Under the pieces are notes generated by a model. That model searched no databases and had not been told where the DNA came from. It saw only the letters and a list, made by a program, of their open reading frames with translations. Source: Limnohabitans sp. Rim8 (lineage in GTDB: Bacteria > Pseudomonadota > Gammaproteobacteria > Burkholderiales > Burkholderiaceae_C). From it: a stretch of DNA of 6,212 nucleotides. The position numbers were made by a program, and so were the translations under genes. How positions within the stretch are numbered: the stretch's first letter is position 1; every line of letters begins with the position of its first letter. Location: assembly GCA_945877725.1 (NCBI GenBank), contig CAMDXR010000195.1, positions 1 to 6,212 of the forward strand, read 5' to 3'. Below are positions 1 through 5,437 of the stretch, piece by piece.

Positions 1-1050
1 GTGGATGCGTTGCAACGCAGTGGCATGAGCACTTTGTATGTCACGGGCGAAGAAAGCGGGGCCCAAGTGGCCATGCGTTCGCGCCGCCTGGGTTTGGCCA
101 ACTCGCAGGTGCCGGTGCTGCCCGAGATTCAACTTGAAAAGATTTTGCACACCTTGAATGCCCGCAAGCCTGGCATTGCCATCATCGACTCGATCCAAAC
201 CGTTTATTCGGACCAACTGACCTCGGCCCCGGGATCGGTGGCGCAGGTGCGTGAGTGCGCGGCACACCTGACGCGCACCGCCAAATCCACGGGCACCACC
301 ATTGTGCTGGTCGGCCATGTGACCAAAGAGGGCGCGTTGGCAGGCCCGCGCGTGCTGGAACACATGGTGGACACGGTGCTTTATTTTGAGGGCGACACGC
401 ACTCCAACTTTAGGCTGATTCGCGCTATCAAGAACCGTTTTGGGGCAGTCAATGAGATTGGCGTTTTTGCCATGACCGAAAAGGGTCTGAAGGGCGTGAG
501 CAACCCCAGCGCCATCTTTTTGAGTCAGCATTCCGAACCAGTGCCGGGCAGTTGCGTCATGGTCACGCTGGAGGGCACGCGTCCGCTGCTGGTCGAGATT
601 CAGGCCTTGGTAGACAGTGGCGGCCCGAGCCCGCGCCGCCTGTCTGTGGGCTTGGACCGCGACCGCTTGGCCATGTTGCTGGCGGTGCTGCACCGCCATG
701 CCGGGGTGGCGTGCATGGACCAGGATGTGTTTGTGAATGCCGTGGGGGGCGTGCGCATCAGCGAACCCGCAGCCGATTTGGCCGTAATGCTGGCCATCAC
801 CAGCAGTTTGCGTGGCAAACCCTTACCCAAGGGCTTTATTGCTTTTGGCGAAGTGGGTCTGGCCGGCGAGGTTCGCCCTGCCCCCCGTGGGCAAGACCGC
901 CTGAAAGAGGCTGCCAAACTGGGCTATACCGTGGCCGTGGTGCCCAAGGCCAATGCCCCCAAAAAGAACGACAAAGCCTTTGCGGGCCTGACCATTCATC
1001 CCGTGGATCGCATCGAGGAAGCCATGCAGGTGGTGCGTGGGCTGGACTGA
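1..1050 (+). CDS. radA: DNA repair protein RadA (Sms), 5'-truncated by the window edge
   Basis: RadA is a RecA-like ATPase and branch-migration helicase that helps process recombination intermediates in the cytoplasm. The visible 349 residues begin inside the ATPase core: the TGEES segment is at residues 15-19, a Walker B strand (IAIIDSIQT) at 59-67, and the RadA signature KNRFG at 144-148. From about residue 180 the protein continues as the Lon-protease-like C-terminal domain, which in RadA is structural and not proteolytic. Complete RadA is usually about 450-460 aa, so roughly 100 residues are missing, namely the N-terminal four-cysteine zinc finger and the Walker A motif. The GTG at position 1 is an internal valine codon, not a start. 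The gene ends in TGA and is followed 28 bp later by a strong hairpin terminator. The identification is secure; the truncation belongs to the window and is not a mutation. Confidence 0.96.
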   Translation: MDALQRSGMSTLYVTGEESGAQVAMRSRRLGLANSQVPVLPEIQLEKILHTLNARKPGIAIIDSIQTVYSDQLTSAPGSVAQVRECAAHLTRTAKSTGTTIVLVGHVTKEGALAGPRVLEHMVDTVLYFEGDTHSNFRLIRAIKNRFGAVNEIGVFAMTEKGLKGVSNPSAIFLSQHSEPVPGSCVMVTLEGTRPLLVEIQALVDSGGPSPRRLSVGLDRDRLAMLLAVLHRHAGVACMDQDVFVNAVGGVRISEPAADLAVMLAITSSLRGKPLPKGFIAFGEVGLAGEVRPAPRGQDRLKEAAKLGYTVAVVPKANAPKKNDKAFAGLTIHPVDRIEEAMQVVRGLD

Positions 1051-1078
1051 CTTTTATAAACAATACAGTTTCGATCAT

Positions 1079-1108
1079 AAAAAAGACTGCGCAGAGGCAG
1101 TCTTTTTT
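1079..1108 (+). terminator. Rho-independent terminator of radA, probably bidirectional
   Basis: A perfect 12-bp inverted repeat has arms at 1079-1090 (AAAAAAGACTGC) and 1097-1108 (GCAGTCTTTTTT) around a 6-nt loop. On the + strand the stem ends in a run of six T, and on the - strand it ends in an equivalent run. It can therefore stop both radA transcripts and transcripts of the convergent fasciclin gene, whose stop codon is 28 bp to the right. Confidence 0.92.
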
Positions 1109-1135
1109 GTCATCGTTTAAACGCGTAAATTGTGA

Positions 1136-2089
1136 TCACGGTGCTGCTGGCAGTATGACCTTATCAATTACATGAATAACACCGTTGCTGGCCAATACAT
1201 CGGTGGCCACAATTTTTGCTTTGCGGCCTCTCTGATCGTTAACTTCGAGTTTCCCATCGACTGTCAATGTTTCACCCTGAACTGTTTTCACGGCTTGATT
1301 TACAGGCACATCAGCTTTCAAAACTAAGCCTGGGACAACATGGTACGTCAGCACTTTGGTCAACAGCGTTTTGTTCGCAAACAAAGCTGCTTTCGTCACG
1401 TTCAGTTCTGTTAATAAAGCCCCAAATGCAGCATCGGTCGGCGCAAACACCGTGAATGGACCATTGCTATTGAGGGTATCAACCAATTCGGCAGCTATAA
1501 CTGCCTCAACCAAAAGAGTAAATTCAGGCTGTGTGGCGGTACTCAGGGCAAGAGCAGTTGCCACCACGGTTTTGTCAGCTGGAAGCAAGACTTTGTTGAT
1601 TACATGAATAACGCCATTTTCCGCTTCCACGTTGGCCGTCTCAACTGTGCTTGTGCGGTTGCGCCCGTCGGTGATCTGCAAAGATATGCCAGAGGTTTCG
1701 GCTTTAAAAAAGCCTTTTTGTAACGTGGTGATGGGCTTGCCCAACGGCACTGCTGATGACACTGTTTTTCCCGCAAGCACATGATAGGTCAGCACGGATG
1801 TGAGCAACTCCTTATTGGCAAATAGGGCATCTTTGCTGACATTAAGTTCTTTCAAAAGTGCGACAAATGCATCGTTAGTGGGCGCAAACACAGTGTAGGG
1901 CCCACCCGATTTCAATACGGGCGCAAGGCCTGCTGACTCAATAGCTTCGCTCAAAATACTCAAATTAGCACTGCTTTTGGCAAGGCTCACGATATCTAAT
2001 GGCGGATGGTTGTTACCACCGCAGGCGCTCAGCAAAGCAGCACCAGCAGTCAAGATGGCTGCTGCAAATTTTTTAATCCCTATCTTCAT
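1136..2089 (-). CDS. Secreted lipoprotein with two fasciclin (FAS1) domains
   Basis: This 317-aa protein carries a lipoprotein signal: positively charged MKIGIKK, a hydrophobic stretch, then the lipobox LLSAC with the lipidated cysteine at residue 23. It should be anchored in the cell envelope facing the periplasm or surface. Two FAS1 domains follow, at about 32-170 and 175-315. Each has the H1 motif (TVFAPTNDAF at 66-75, TVFAPTDAAF at 213-222), a YHV element (102-104, 249-251) and the H2 motif (NGVIHVI at 158-164 and 302-308). FAS1 domains generally mediate adhesion or cell-surface interactions; the ligand here is unknown. The start at 2089 is chosen because an AAGGAG ribosome site lies 5 nt upstream and the signal peptide begins there; the frame stays open to a TTG at 2143, which lies almost on the predicted transcription start. 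Sampled stretches are close to half G+C, clearly lower than the neighbouring genes, a possible sign of different origin. It is a single gene facing radA. Confidence 0.93.
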   Translation of the reverse strand: MKIGIKKFAAAILTAGAALLSACGGNNHPPLDIVSLAKSSANLSILSEAIESAGLAPVLKSGGPYTVFAPTNDAFVALLKELNVSKDALFANKELLTSVLTYHVLAGKTVSSAVPLGKPITTLQKGFFKAETSGISLQITDGRNRTSTVETANVEAENGVIHVINKVLLPADKTVVATALALSTATQPEFTLLVEAVIAAELVDTLNSNGPFTVFAPTDAAFGALLTELNVTKAALFANKTLLTKVLTYHVVPGLVLKADVPVNQAVKTVQGETLTVDGKLEVNDQRGRKAKIVATDVLASNGVIHVIDKVILPAAP

Positions 2090-2094
2090 TTCAA

Positions 2095-2100
2095 CTCCTT
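2095..2100 (-). promoter_or_regulatory. Ribosome binding site of the fasciclin lipoprotein gene
   Basis: AAGGAG is read on the minus strand, 5 nt before the ATG at 2089. It fixes the start at the MKIGIKK signal peptide and rules out the upstream TTG at 2143. Confidence 0.85.
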
Positions 2101-2113
2101 GATTAGTGTTTTC

Positions 2114-2128
2114 GTAATGATTGGTAAA
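2114..2128 (+). promoter_or_regulatory. Near-match CpxR box in the fasciclin gene leader
   Basis: GTAAT-N5-GTAAA (2114-2118, 2124-2128) differs at one base from the CpxR pattern GTAAA-N5-GTAAA. It lies between the predicted transcription start and the ribosome site of the minus-strand fasciclin gene, so binding there would more likely repress than activate. It overlaps the left arm of the 2118-2146 inverted repeat, so it may simply be part of another regulator's site. This AT-rich context makes chance matches easier. Confidence 0.3.
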
Positions 2129-2146
2129 AATTATTAATACCAATCA
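2118..2146. repeat. Perfect 9-bp inverted repeat, candidate operator at the fasciclin transcription start
   Basis: The arms TGATTGGTA (2118-2126) and TACCAATCA (2138-2146) are exact reverse complements separated by 11 bp. Their centres are 20 bp apart, about two helical turns, as expected for a dimeric DNA-binding protein contacting one face. The repeat begins at the predicted transcription start of the minus-strand fasciclin gene, a position suited to repression. The regulator is not identified. The arms could also form an RNA hairpin in the leader. Confidence 0.55.
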
Positions 2147-2155
2147 GTATTAATA
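2132..2155. repeat. Second perfect 9-bp inverted repeat, overlapping the -10 region
   Basis: The arms TATTAATAC (2132-2140) and GTATTAATA (2147-2155) are exact reverse complements around a 6-bp spacer, CAATCA. This repeat shares bases with the 2118-2146 repeat and covers most of the predicted -10 hexamer (2152-2157). It could be the main operator, or the two could be alternative sites. The arms are AT-rich, so some palindromic character is expected by chance. Confidence 0.45.
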
Positions 2156-2180
2156 TTAAACCTTATAGTTTTTTTGTCAA
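2152..2180 (-). promoter_or_regulatory. Candidate sigma-70 promoter of the fasciclin lipoprotein gene
   Basis: On the minus strand a perfect -35 hexamer TTGACA (2175-2180) is followed by a 17-nt spacer and AATATT (2152-2157), a 4/6 match to the -10 consensus; TAATAT one base earlier is an equally good alternative. The predicted start is near 2145, giving a leader of about 55 nt that holds the inverted repeats, the CpxR-like element and the ribosome site. Confidence 0.5.
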
Positions 2181-2301
2181 CATTTAGGTTAATTTTTGAA
2201 CTTAAAGGGTTTTGCCAAGCTTGAACGTGTAACTGGCGCCCGATTTCAATCTATCCGTCCCAGCTGCAAGCGCCCTTCAGACACGATGCACAATATGTGT
2301 C

Positions 2302-2733
2302 ATGAATCTTCAAAAAATTCTCGCCCCAGCAGCTGTGGTTCTTTTCACCATTGGGGCCTGGCAGGCGTTTCAGTGGGCGGGCATTGCGCTGGCTGTGGGC
2401 GGCGTGGTCATGTGGATCTTGCTGCATTTCACCCGCATGGTCACCATTCTTAAAAAGGCGGCCAACCGCCCGATTGGCCATGTTTCCAGTGCCGTCATGC
2501 TGAACGCCAAGCTGCACAAAGGGGCGACCTTGATGCATGTGATTGCCATGACCAAGTCTTTGGGCGCGCTGCAGTCAGAAAAAGACACCCAACCCGAAAT
2601 TTACCGCTGGACCGATGCCAGTGAATCGCACGTTACAGCGACCTTTATGGGGGGGAAATTGACCGAATGGACGCTGGAACGCCCGGCCGATCCAACCCCG
2701 GCTGAAGCCACTGAAACCACGCCAAACCCCTGA
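2302..2733 (+). CDS. Putative inner-membrane protein of unknown function (143 aa)
   Basis: I do not recognise a characterised family with certainty. The N-terminus is hydrophobic, with two likely membrane helices at about residues 8-24 and 26-44 separated by a short turn (QWAG), followed by a basic stretch (KKAANR, 51-56). That suggests a hairpin in the inner membrane with the soluble C-terminal part in the cytoplasm. The soluble part contains RPIGHVSSAVMLNAKL (56-71) and a strand-rich segment with YRWTDASESHVTATF (101-115). The tail after residue 128 is rich in Pro, Thr and Glu and probably disordered. The ATG at 2302 is the first good start: the frame is closed by TAA at 2230, and only a CTG (2233) lies between. 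No clear Shine-Dalgarno sequence precedes it, so translation may be weak. From memory, similar short proteins in Comamonadaceae have sometimes been labelled glycerate kinase; nothing in this sequence supports a kinase. Confidence 0.8.
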   Translation: MNLQKILAPAAVVLFTIGAWQAFQWAGIALAVGGVVMWILLHFTRMVTILKKAANRPIGHVSSAVMLNAKLHKGATLMHVIAMTKSLGALQSEKDTQPEIYRWTDASESHVTATFMGGKLTEWTLERPADPTPAEATETTPNP

Positions 2734-2834
2734 ACTTGGCCATTGCTTGCCCCGGGCTTAGCCCCTTAGGGCCCCGGAGCCCATTAAAATCCCTGTTTTG
2801 CACTGTTTAATGCCCCTTCTTTAAAGGACTCAAG
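2734..2834 (+). other. Intergenic region before ilvE: short GC-rich hairpins and leader
   Basis: The left half (2745-2782) is GC-rich and holds small hairpins: GGGC-TTA-GCCC at 2754-2764, and GGGC with GCCC at 2769-2782. An alternative pairing is GGGCT at 2754-2758 with AGCCC at 2778-2782. No T-run follows, so this is at best a weak terminator for the preceding gene. The right half is AT-richer and may carry the ilvE promoter; no hexamer pair is convincing (TTGCAC at 2798 with TTAAAG at 2821 would sit too close to the start). The ilvE ribosome site AAAGGA (2823-2828) ends 6 nt before the ATG. No leader peptide rich in Leu, Ile or Val is visible, so there is no evidence of classic attenuation. 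Confidence 0.35.
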
Positions 2835-3785
2835 ATGAGCGTTGTCATTCCCTCCATGTCAGACCGCGACGGCAAAATCTGGATGGATGGCCAGATGGTT
2901 GATTGGCGTGATGCCAAAATCCACGTCCTGAGCCATACCTTGCACTACGGCTGCGGCGCTTTTGAAGGTGTTCGCGCCTACAAAACCGCTCAGGGCACCG
3001 CCATTTTCCGTCTGGCCGAGCACACCGAACGCCTGTTTAATAGCGCCAAGATCCTGCGCATGGGCATCCCGTTTACCCAGGCCCAAGTGAACGAAGCCCA
3101 ACGTGCCGTGGTACGTGAAAACAATCTGGAAAGCGGCTATATACGCCCCCTGACCTGGATTGGCGACAAAAAGTTGGGCGTATCACCCAAGGGCAACACC
3201 ATTCACCTGATGGTGGCCGCCTGGACTTGGGGCGCGTATTTGGGCGAAGAAGGCATGAAGCGCGGTATCCGCGTGAAAACCTCCAGCTACACCCGGCATC
3301 ACGTCAACATCACCATGACGCAAGCCAAAGCGGTGAGCAATTACACCAACTCGATTTTGGCCAACATGGAAGTGACCGATGAGGGTTACGACGAAGCCTT
3401 GTTGCTGGACACTTCGGGCTTTGTGTCCGAAGGCGCTGGCGAAAACATCTTTGTGGTCAAAAACGGCGTGATCTACACCCCAGATTTGTCGGCTGGCGCC
3501 CTGAACGGCATCACCCGCAATACGGTGTTCCACATTGCCAAAGACCTGGGGCTGGAAATTGTGCAAAAGCGCATCACCCGCGACGAGGTGTATATCGCCG
3601 ATGAGGCTTTCTTTACCGGCACAGCCGCCGAAGTGACCCCCATCCGCGAGTTGGACCGCATTGCGCTGGGCAAAGACGACTATGTGGGCATCCGTGGCCC
3701 AATTACCGAAAAAATTCAGGCCGCGTTCTTTGACATCGTGAACGGCCGCAACCCCAAATATGCCCACTGGCTGACTTTGGTCTGA
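2835..3785 (+). CDS. ilvE: Branched-chain amino acid aminotransferase (class IV, PLP-dependent)
   Basis: IlvE interconverts valine, leucine and isoleucine with their 2-oxo acids, using glutamate/2-oxoglutarate as amino partner. It is the last step of branched-chain amino acid synthesis and acts in the cytoplasm. The 316-aa length is normal. Recognisable segments are WMDGQMVDWRDAKIHVLSHTLHYG (16-39, joined to FEGVR at 43-47), YIRPL (102-106), the pyridoxal-phosphate lysine K165 in QAKAVSNY (163-170, aligning with AAKAGGNY of E. coli IlvE), SEGAGENIF (198-206), GITRNT (225-230) and the phosphate-site loop GTAAEVTP (262-269). The conserved layout suggests an active enzyme. The ATG at 2835 has AAAGGA six bases upstream. 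The zinc-finger gene follows after 10 bp and its ribosome site overlaps the ilvE stop codon, so the two are probably cotranscribed. Confidence 0.96.
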   Translation: MSVVIPSMSDRDGKIWMDGQMVDWRDAKIHVLSHTLHYGCGAFEGVRAYKTAQGTAIFRLAEHTERLFNSAKILRMGIPFTQAQVNEAQRAVVRENNLESGYIRPLTWIGDKKLGVSPKGNTIHLMVAAWTWGAYLGEEGMKRGIRVKTSSYTRHHVNITMTQAKAVSNYTNSILANMEVTDEGYDEALLLDTSGFVSEGAGENIFVVKNGVIYTPDLSAGALNGITRNTVFHIAKDLGLEIVQKRITRDEVYIADEAFFTGTAAEVTPIRELDRIALGKDDYVGIRGPITEKIQAAFFDIVNGRNPKYAHWLTLV

Positions 3786-3795
3786 GGAACCTGAA

Positions 3796-3999
3796 ATGAG
3801 CACGCCTGTTGAACTGTTGGCCACCGACCTGAATCCCCAAGGTGGCGTTTTTTGTCCCAGCCCCAAAGCCGACATGAAGCTCTGGAACAGCCACCCCAAG
3901 GTGTACTTGGACGTGGCCAAAACCGGCCAAGCTAAGTGCCCCTATTGCGGCACGGTCTATGCATTGAAAGCAGGCGAGGTGGTGGGCCACGCCCACTGA
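3796..3999 (+). CDS. Small zinc-finger protein of the zf-CHCC type (67 aa)
   Basis: This short protein has one C-x12-H-x14-C-x2-C pattern: C20, H33, C48 and C51, the last two in CPYCGTVY. It matches the zf-CHCC family, which also includes the C-terminal part of the mitochondrial complex I accessory subunit NDUFS6. A structural zinc ion is expected; the bacterial role is not established to my knowledge. The gene starts 10 bp after ilvE, and its ribosome site GAGGA (3784-3788) overlaps the ilvE TGA, arguing for cotranscription and possibly translational coupling. A genetic link with ilvE does not by itself imply a role in amino acid metabolism. A strong hairpin terminator follows about 70 bp downstream. 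Confidence 0.9.
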   Translation: MSTPVELLATDLNPQGGVFCPSPKADMKLWNSHPKVYLDVAKTGQAKCPYCGTVYALKAGEVVGHAH

Positions 4000-4071
4000 C
4001 ACCGGGCCATCGGGACTGACGCGGCTAGTGTCTATCCCATGATGGTTTCAGCCCATTGGCGGGTATTGAAT

Positions 4072-4102
4072 AAGCAGCGAACCTTCAGGGGTTCGCTGTT
4101 TT
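4072..4102 (+). terminator. Rho-independent terminator of the ilvE/zinc-finger unit
   Basis: The arms CAGCGAACC (4075-4083) and GGTTCGCTG (4090-4098) pair perfectly around a 6-nt loop, and A-T pairs plus a G-T extend the base to 4072-4101. On the + strand TTTT follows at 4099-4102, then GCTTT. On the - strand the tract after the hairpin is not T-rich, so it mainly serves the rightward unit. The right arm and part of the loop are also the last codons and stop of the convergent histidine kinase gene. Confidence 0.8.
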
Positions 4103-5434
4103 GCTTTGTGGCAGCGTAATTTCGAAGCACGCCCCACCCCCGGTTCGGTCTGAACACTGCACCGCACCGCCGTGGCGCTCGGCAATCGACTTGACAAGTG
4201 ACAGGCCCAAACCCACACCGCCCACGCGTTCGCTGGCACCGGGCAGTCGAAAAAAAGGTTCAAAAATTCGCTCTCGCCAGGCGGGCAACACACCAGGGCC
4301 ACGGTCACAGACCTTGATCTGGACACGCTGACCTTGCTGGGCCAAAGACAACACAATGCCATCGTTAAGGCTGTCAGGTCTGCCATTGCTGGGCGCATCG
4401 CTTACAACTTGGCCAGTTGTTGCGCCGTAACGGCGGGCGTTTTCGAGCAAGTTGCGCACCATGCGGCGCAACAGCTTGGCAACGCCTAAAACCTCCAACT
4501 GCGCGAGGCCTTCCGGCACCTCGAGACTCGCTCCCACGCGAGCGCACTCTTCGGCACACAGGCCCACCAGATCTACGGCCTCGACCATGCCGATGTCGGC
4601 CTCTTTGGCGTCCAGTCGACTGGCAAGCAAAATTTCATCAATTAACTGGTCCAACTCGGCCATGTTGCGCAGGATCTCGGCGCGGGTGCGTTGTTGCATG
4701 GCGGTGTCGGTCACCGGGCCATCCATCAGCTCGAGGCCCATGCGGATGCGGGCCAAAGGCGAGCGCAATTCGTGCGAGGCGTTGGCCAGCAGCGATTTTT
4801 GCGAAGCCATGAGGCCCTCAATGCGCTCGGCAGCGGCGTTGAAGCGTTCAGACAGATCGGCCACTTCGTCGTCCCCTTGCACAGGTACGCGTACCGACAA
4901 ATCGCCATCGCCCCAGCGCTGCACCCCGCGCTGCAAACCCTCCAGCCGCTGCGTCAAACGGCGCACCACGGGGTACAAACCCAGCGCCACGGCCAGCCCG
5001 ATCAGGGCCAGCATCCAGAAAAAACCGGTCGGGGGCTTGGCCCACCATGGGGGTTCGTTGCGCATATAAGGGGCCATGCGCCCCCGAGCATGCGGGCCCA
5101 TGCCTTGGGCTCCCATTAAAGGCCTAAAGTCAGGCGGTCCGTCCGGACCCCATTGGCGTTGCACCTGCAATTGAAGTGGCTGGCCGTCGGGCAAGGTCAG
5201 ATCAAATTCAAGTGGCGCACCGGGACCCGCTCTTGTTGTCGTGGCCAGCACATCCCCTTGGGCATTGAGTAACACCCATTCGCGCGGCGCTGGCGGCGGG
5301 GTGTTGTGCTCCACACTGGCACGCCAGGCCCAACCCACCACCAACATGAGCAGCGCCACGCCCGCCACCACGGCCAGCCAGATGCGCAAGTACAAATGGC
5401 GCGCCCAGTGCCGAGACAAGGTACGAAGGGGCAT
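4085..5434 (-). CDS. cpxA: Sensor histidine kinase, CpxA-like
   Basis: This is the membrane sensor kinase partner of the upstream response regulator; in the Cpx family it senses envelope stress and phosphorylates CpxR. The 449 residues run in order: membrane helix at about 17-37, a periplasmic domain at about 38-136, a second helix at about 137-156, a HAMP linker to about 208, a DHp domain with the phospho-accepting H221 in SHELRSPLAR, and a catalytic ATPase domain. The latter has the N box (NLLENARRYG, 328-337), G1 box (DRGPG, 377-381), F box (FEPFF, 391-395) and G2 box (GVGLGLS, 406-412). All key motifs are intact. The periplasmic part is rich in Gly, Pro, Met and Arg (104-131) and smaller than that of E. 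coli CpxA. An extra stretch of about 20 residues (341-360) lies between the N and G1 boxes. The start at 5434 has an AGGAC ribosome site inside the end of the regulator gene and lies 3 bp after its stop. The kinase class is certain; the CpxA name rests mainly on the regulator and its binding site. Confidence 0.9.
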   Translation of the reverse strand: MPLRTLSRHWARHLYLRIWLAVVAGVALLMLVVGWAWRASVEHNTPPPAPREWVLLNAQGDVLATTTRAGPGAPLEFDLTLPDGQPLQLQVQRQWGPDGPPDFRPLMGAQGMGPHARGRMAPYMRNEPPWWAKPPTGFFWMLALIGLAVALGLYPVVRRLTQRLEGLQRGVQRWGDGDLSVRVPVQGDDEVADLSERFNAAAERIEGLMASQKSLLANASHELRSPLARIRMGLELMDGPVTDTAMQQRTRAEILRNMAELDQLIDEILLASRLDAKEADIGMVEAVDLVGLCAEECARVGASLEVPEGLAQLEVLGVAKLLRRMVRNLLENARRYGATTGQVVSDAPSNGRPDSLNDGIVLSLAQQGQRVQIKVCDRGPGVLPAWRERIFEPFFRLPGASERVGGVGLGLSLVKSIAERHGGAVQCSDRTGGGACFEITLPQSKTANP

Positions 5435-5437
5435 GCT

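Noticed and set aside
1..3. GTG at position 1 as the start of radA
   Set aside because: It falls inside the RadA ATPase core, just before the TYVTGEES-type region; Walker A and the zinc finger would be missing. It is an internal valine at the window edge.
1132..1139. GTGATCAC palindrome at the fasciclin stop codon
   Set aside because: An 8-bp palindrome is expected by chance; it is not next to a promoter and has no repeat partner.
552..1175. 207-aa open frame overlapping radA
   Set aside because: It is an out-of-frame shadow of radA in GC-rich sequence, with a low-complexity Gly/Arg/Cys-rich translation, and it runs through the terminator.
2090..2143. Longer fasciclin protein starting at TTG 2143 (18 extra residues)
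   Set aside because: It would place a non-hydrophobic extension before a good lipoprotein signal, has no ribosome site, and lies almost on the predicted transcription start; AAGGAG precedes the ATG at 2089.
2195..2250. Promoter for the 143-aa gene (TTGAAC at 2221 with TTCAAT at 2245)
   Set aside because: Both hexamers match only 4 of 6 with an 18-bp spacer, too weak to report as a feature, though a promoter must lie somewhere in this region.
2745..2790. Strong terminator or attenuator before ilvE
   Set aside because: Only 4-5 bp GC stems with no following T-run, and no leader peptide rich in branched-chain residues.
3183..3920. 245-aa open frame antisense to ilvE and the zinc-finger gene
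   Set aside because: Both sense genes are clearly recognised; the antisense translation has no recognisable domain and crosses the gene boundary, typical of codon-bias shadow frames.
4452..5119. Open frames of 205 and 142 aa antisense to the histidine kinase
   Set aside because: They are shadows of the kinase gene with Ser/Arg- or His/Gln-rich translations, and no ribosome sites were seen.
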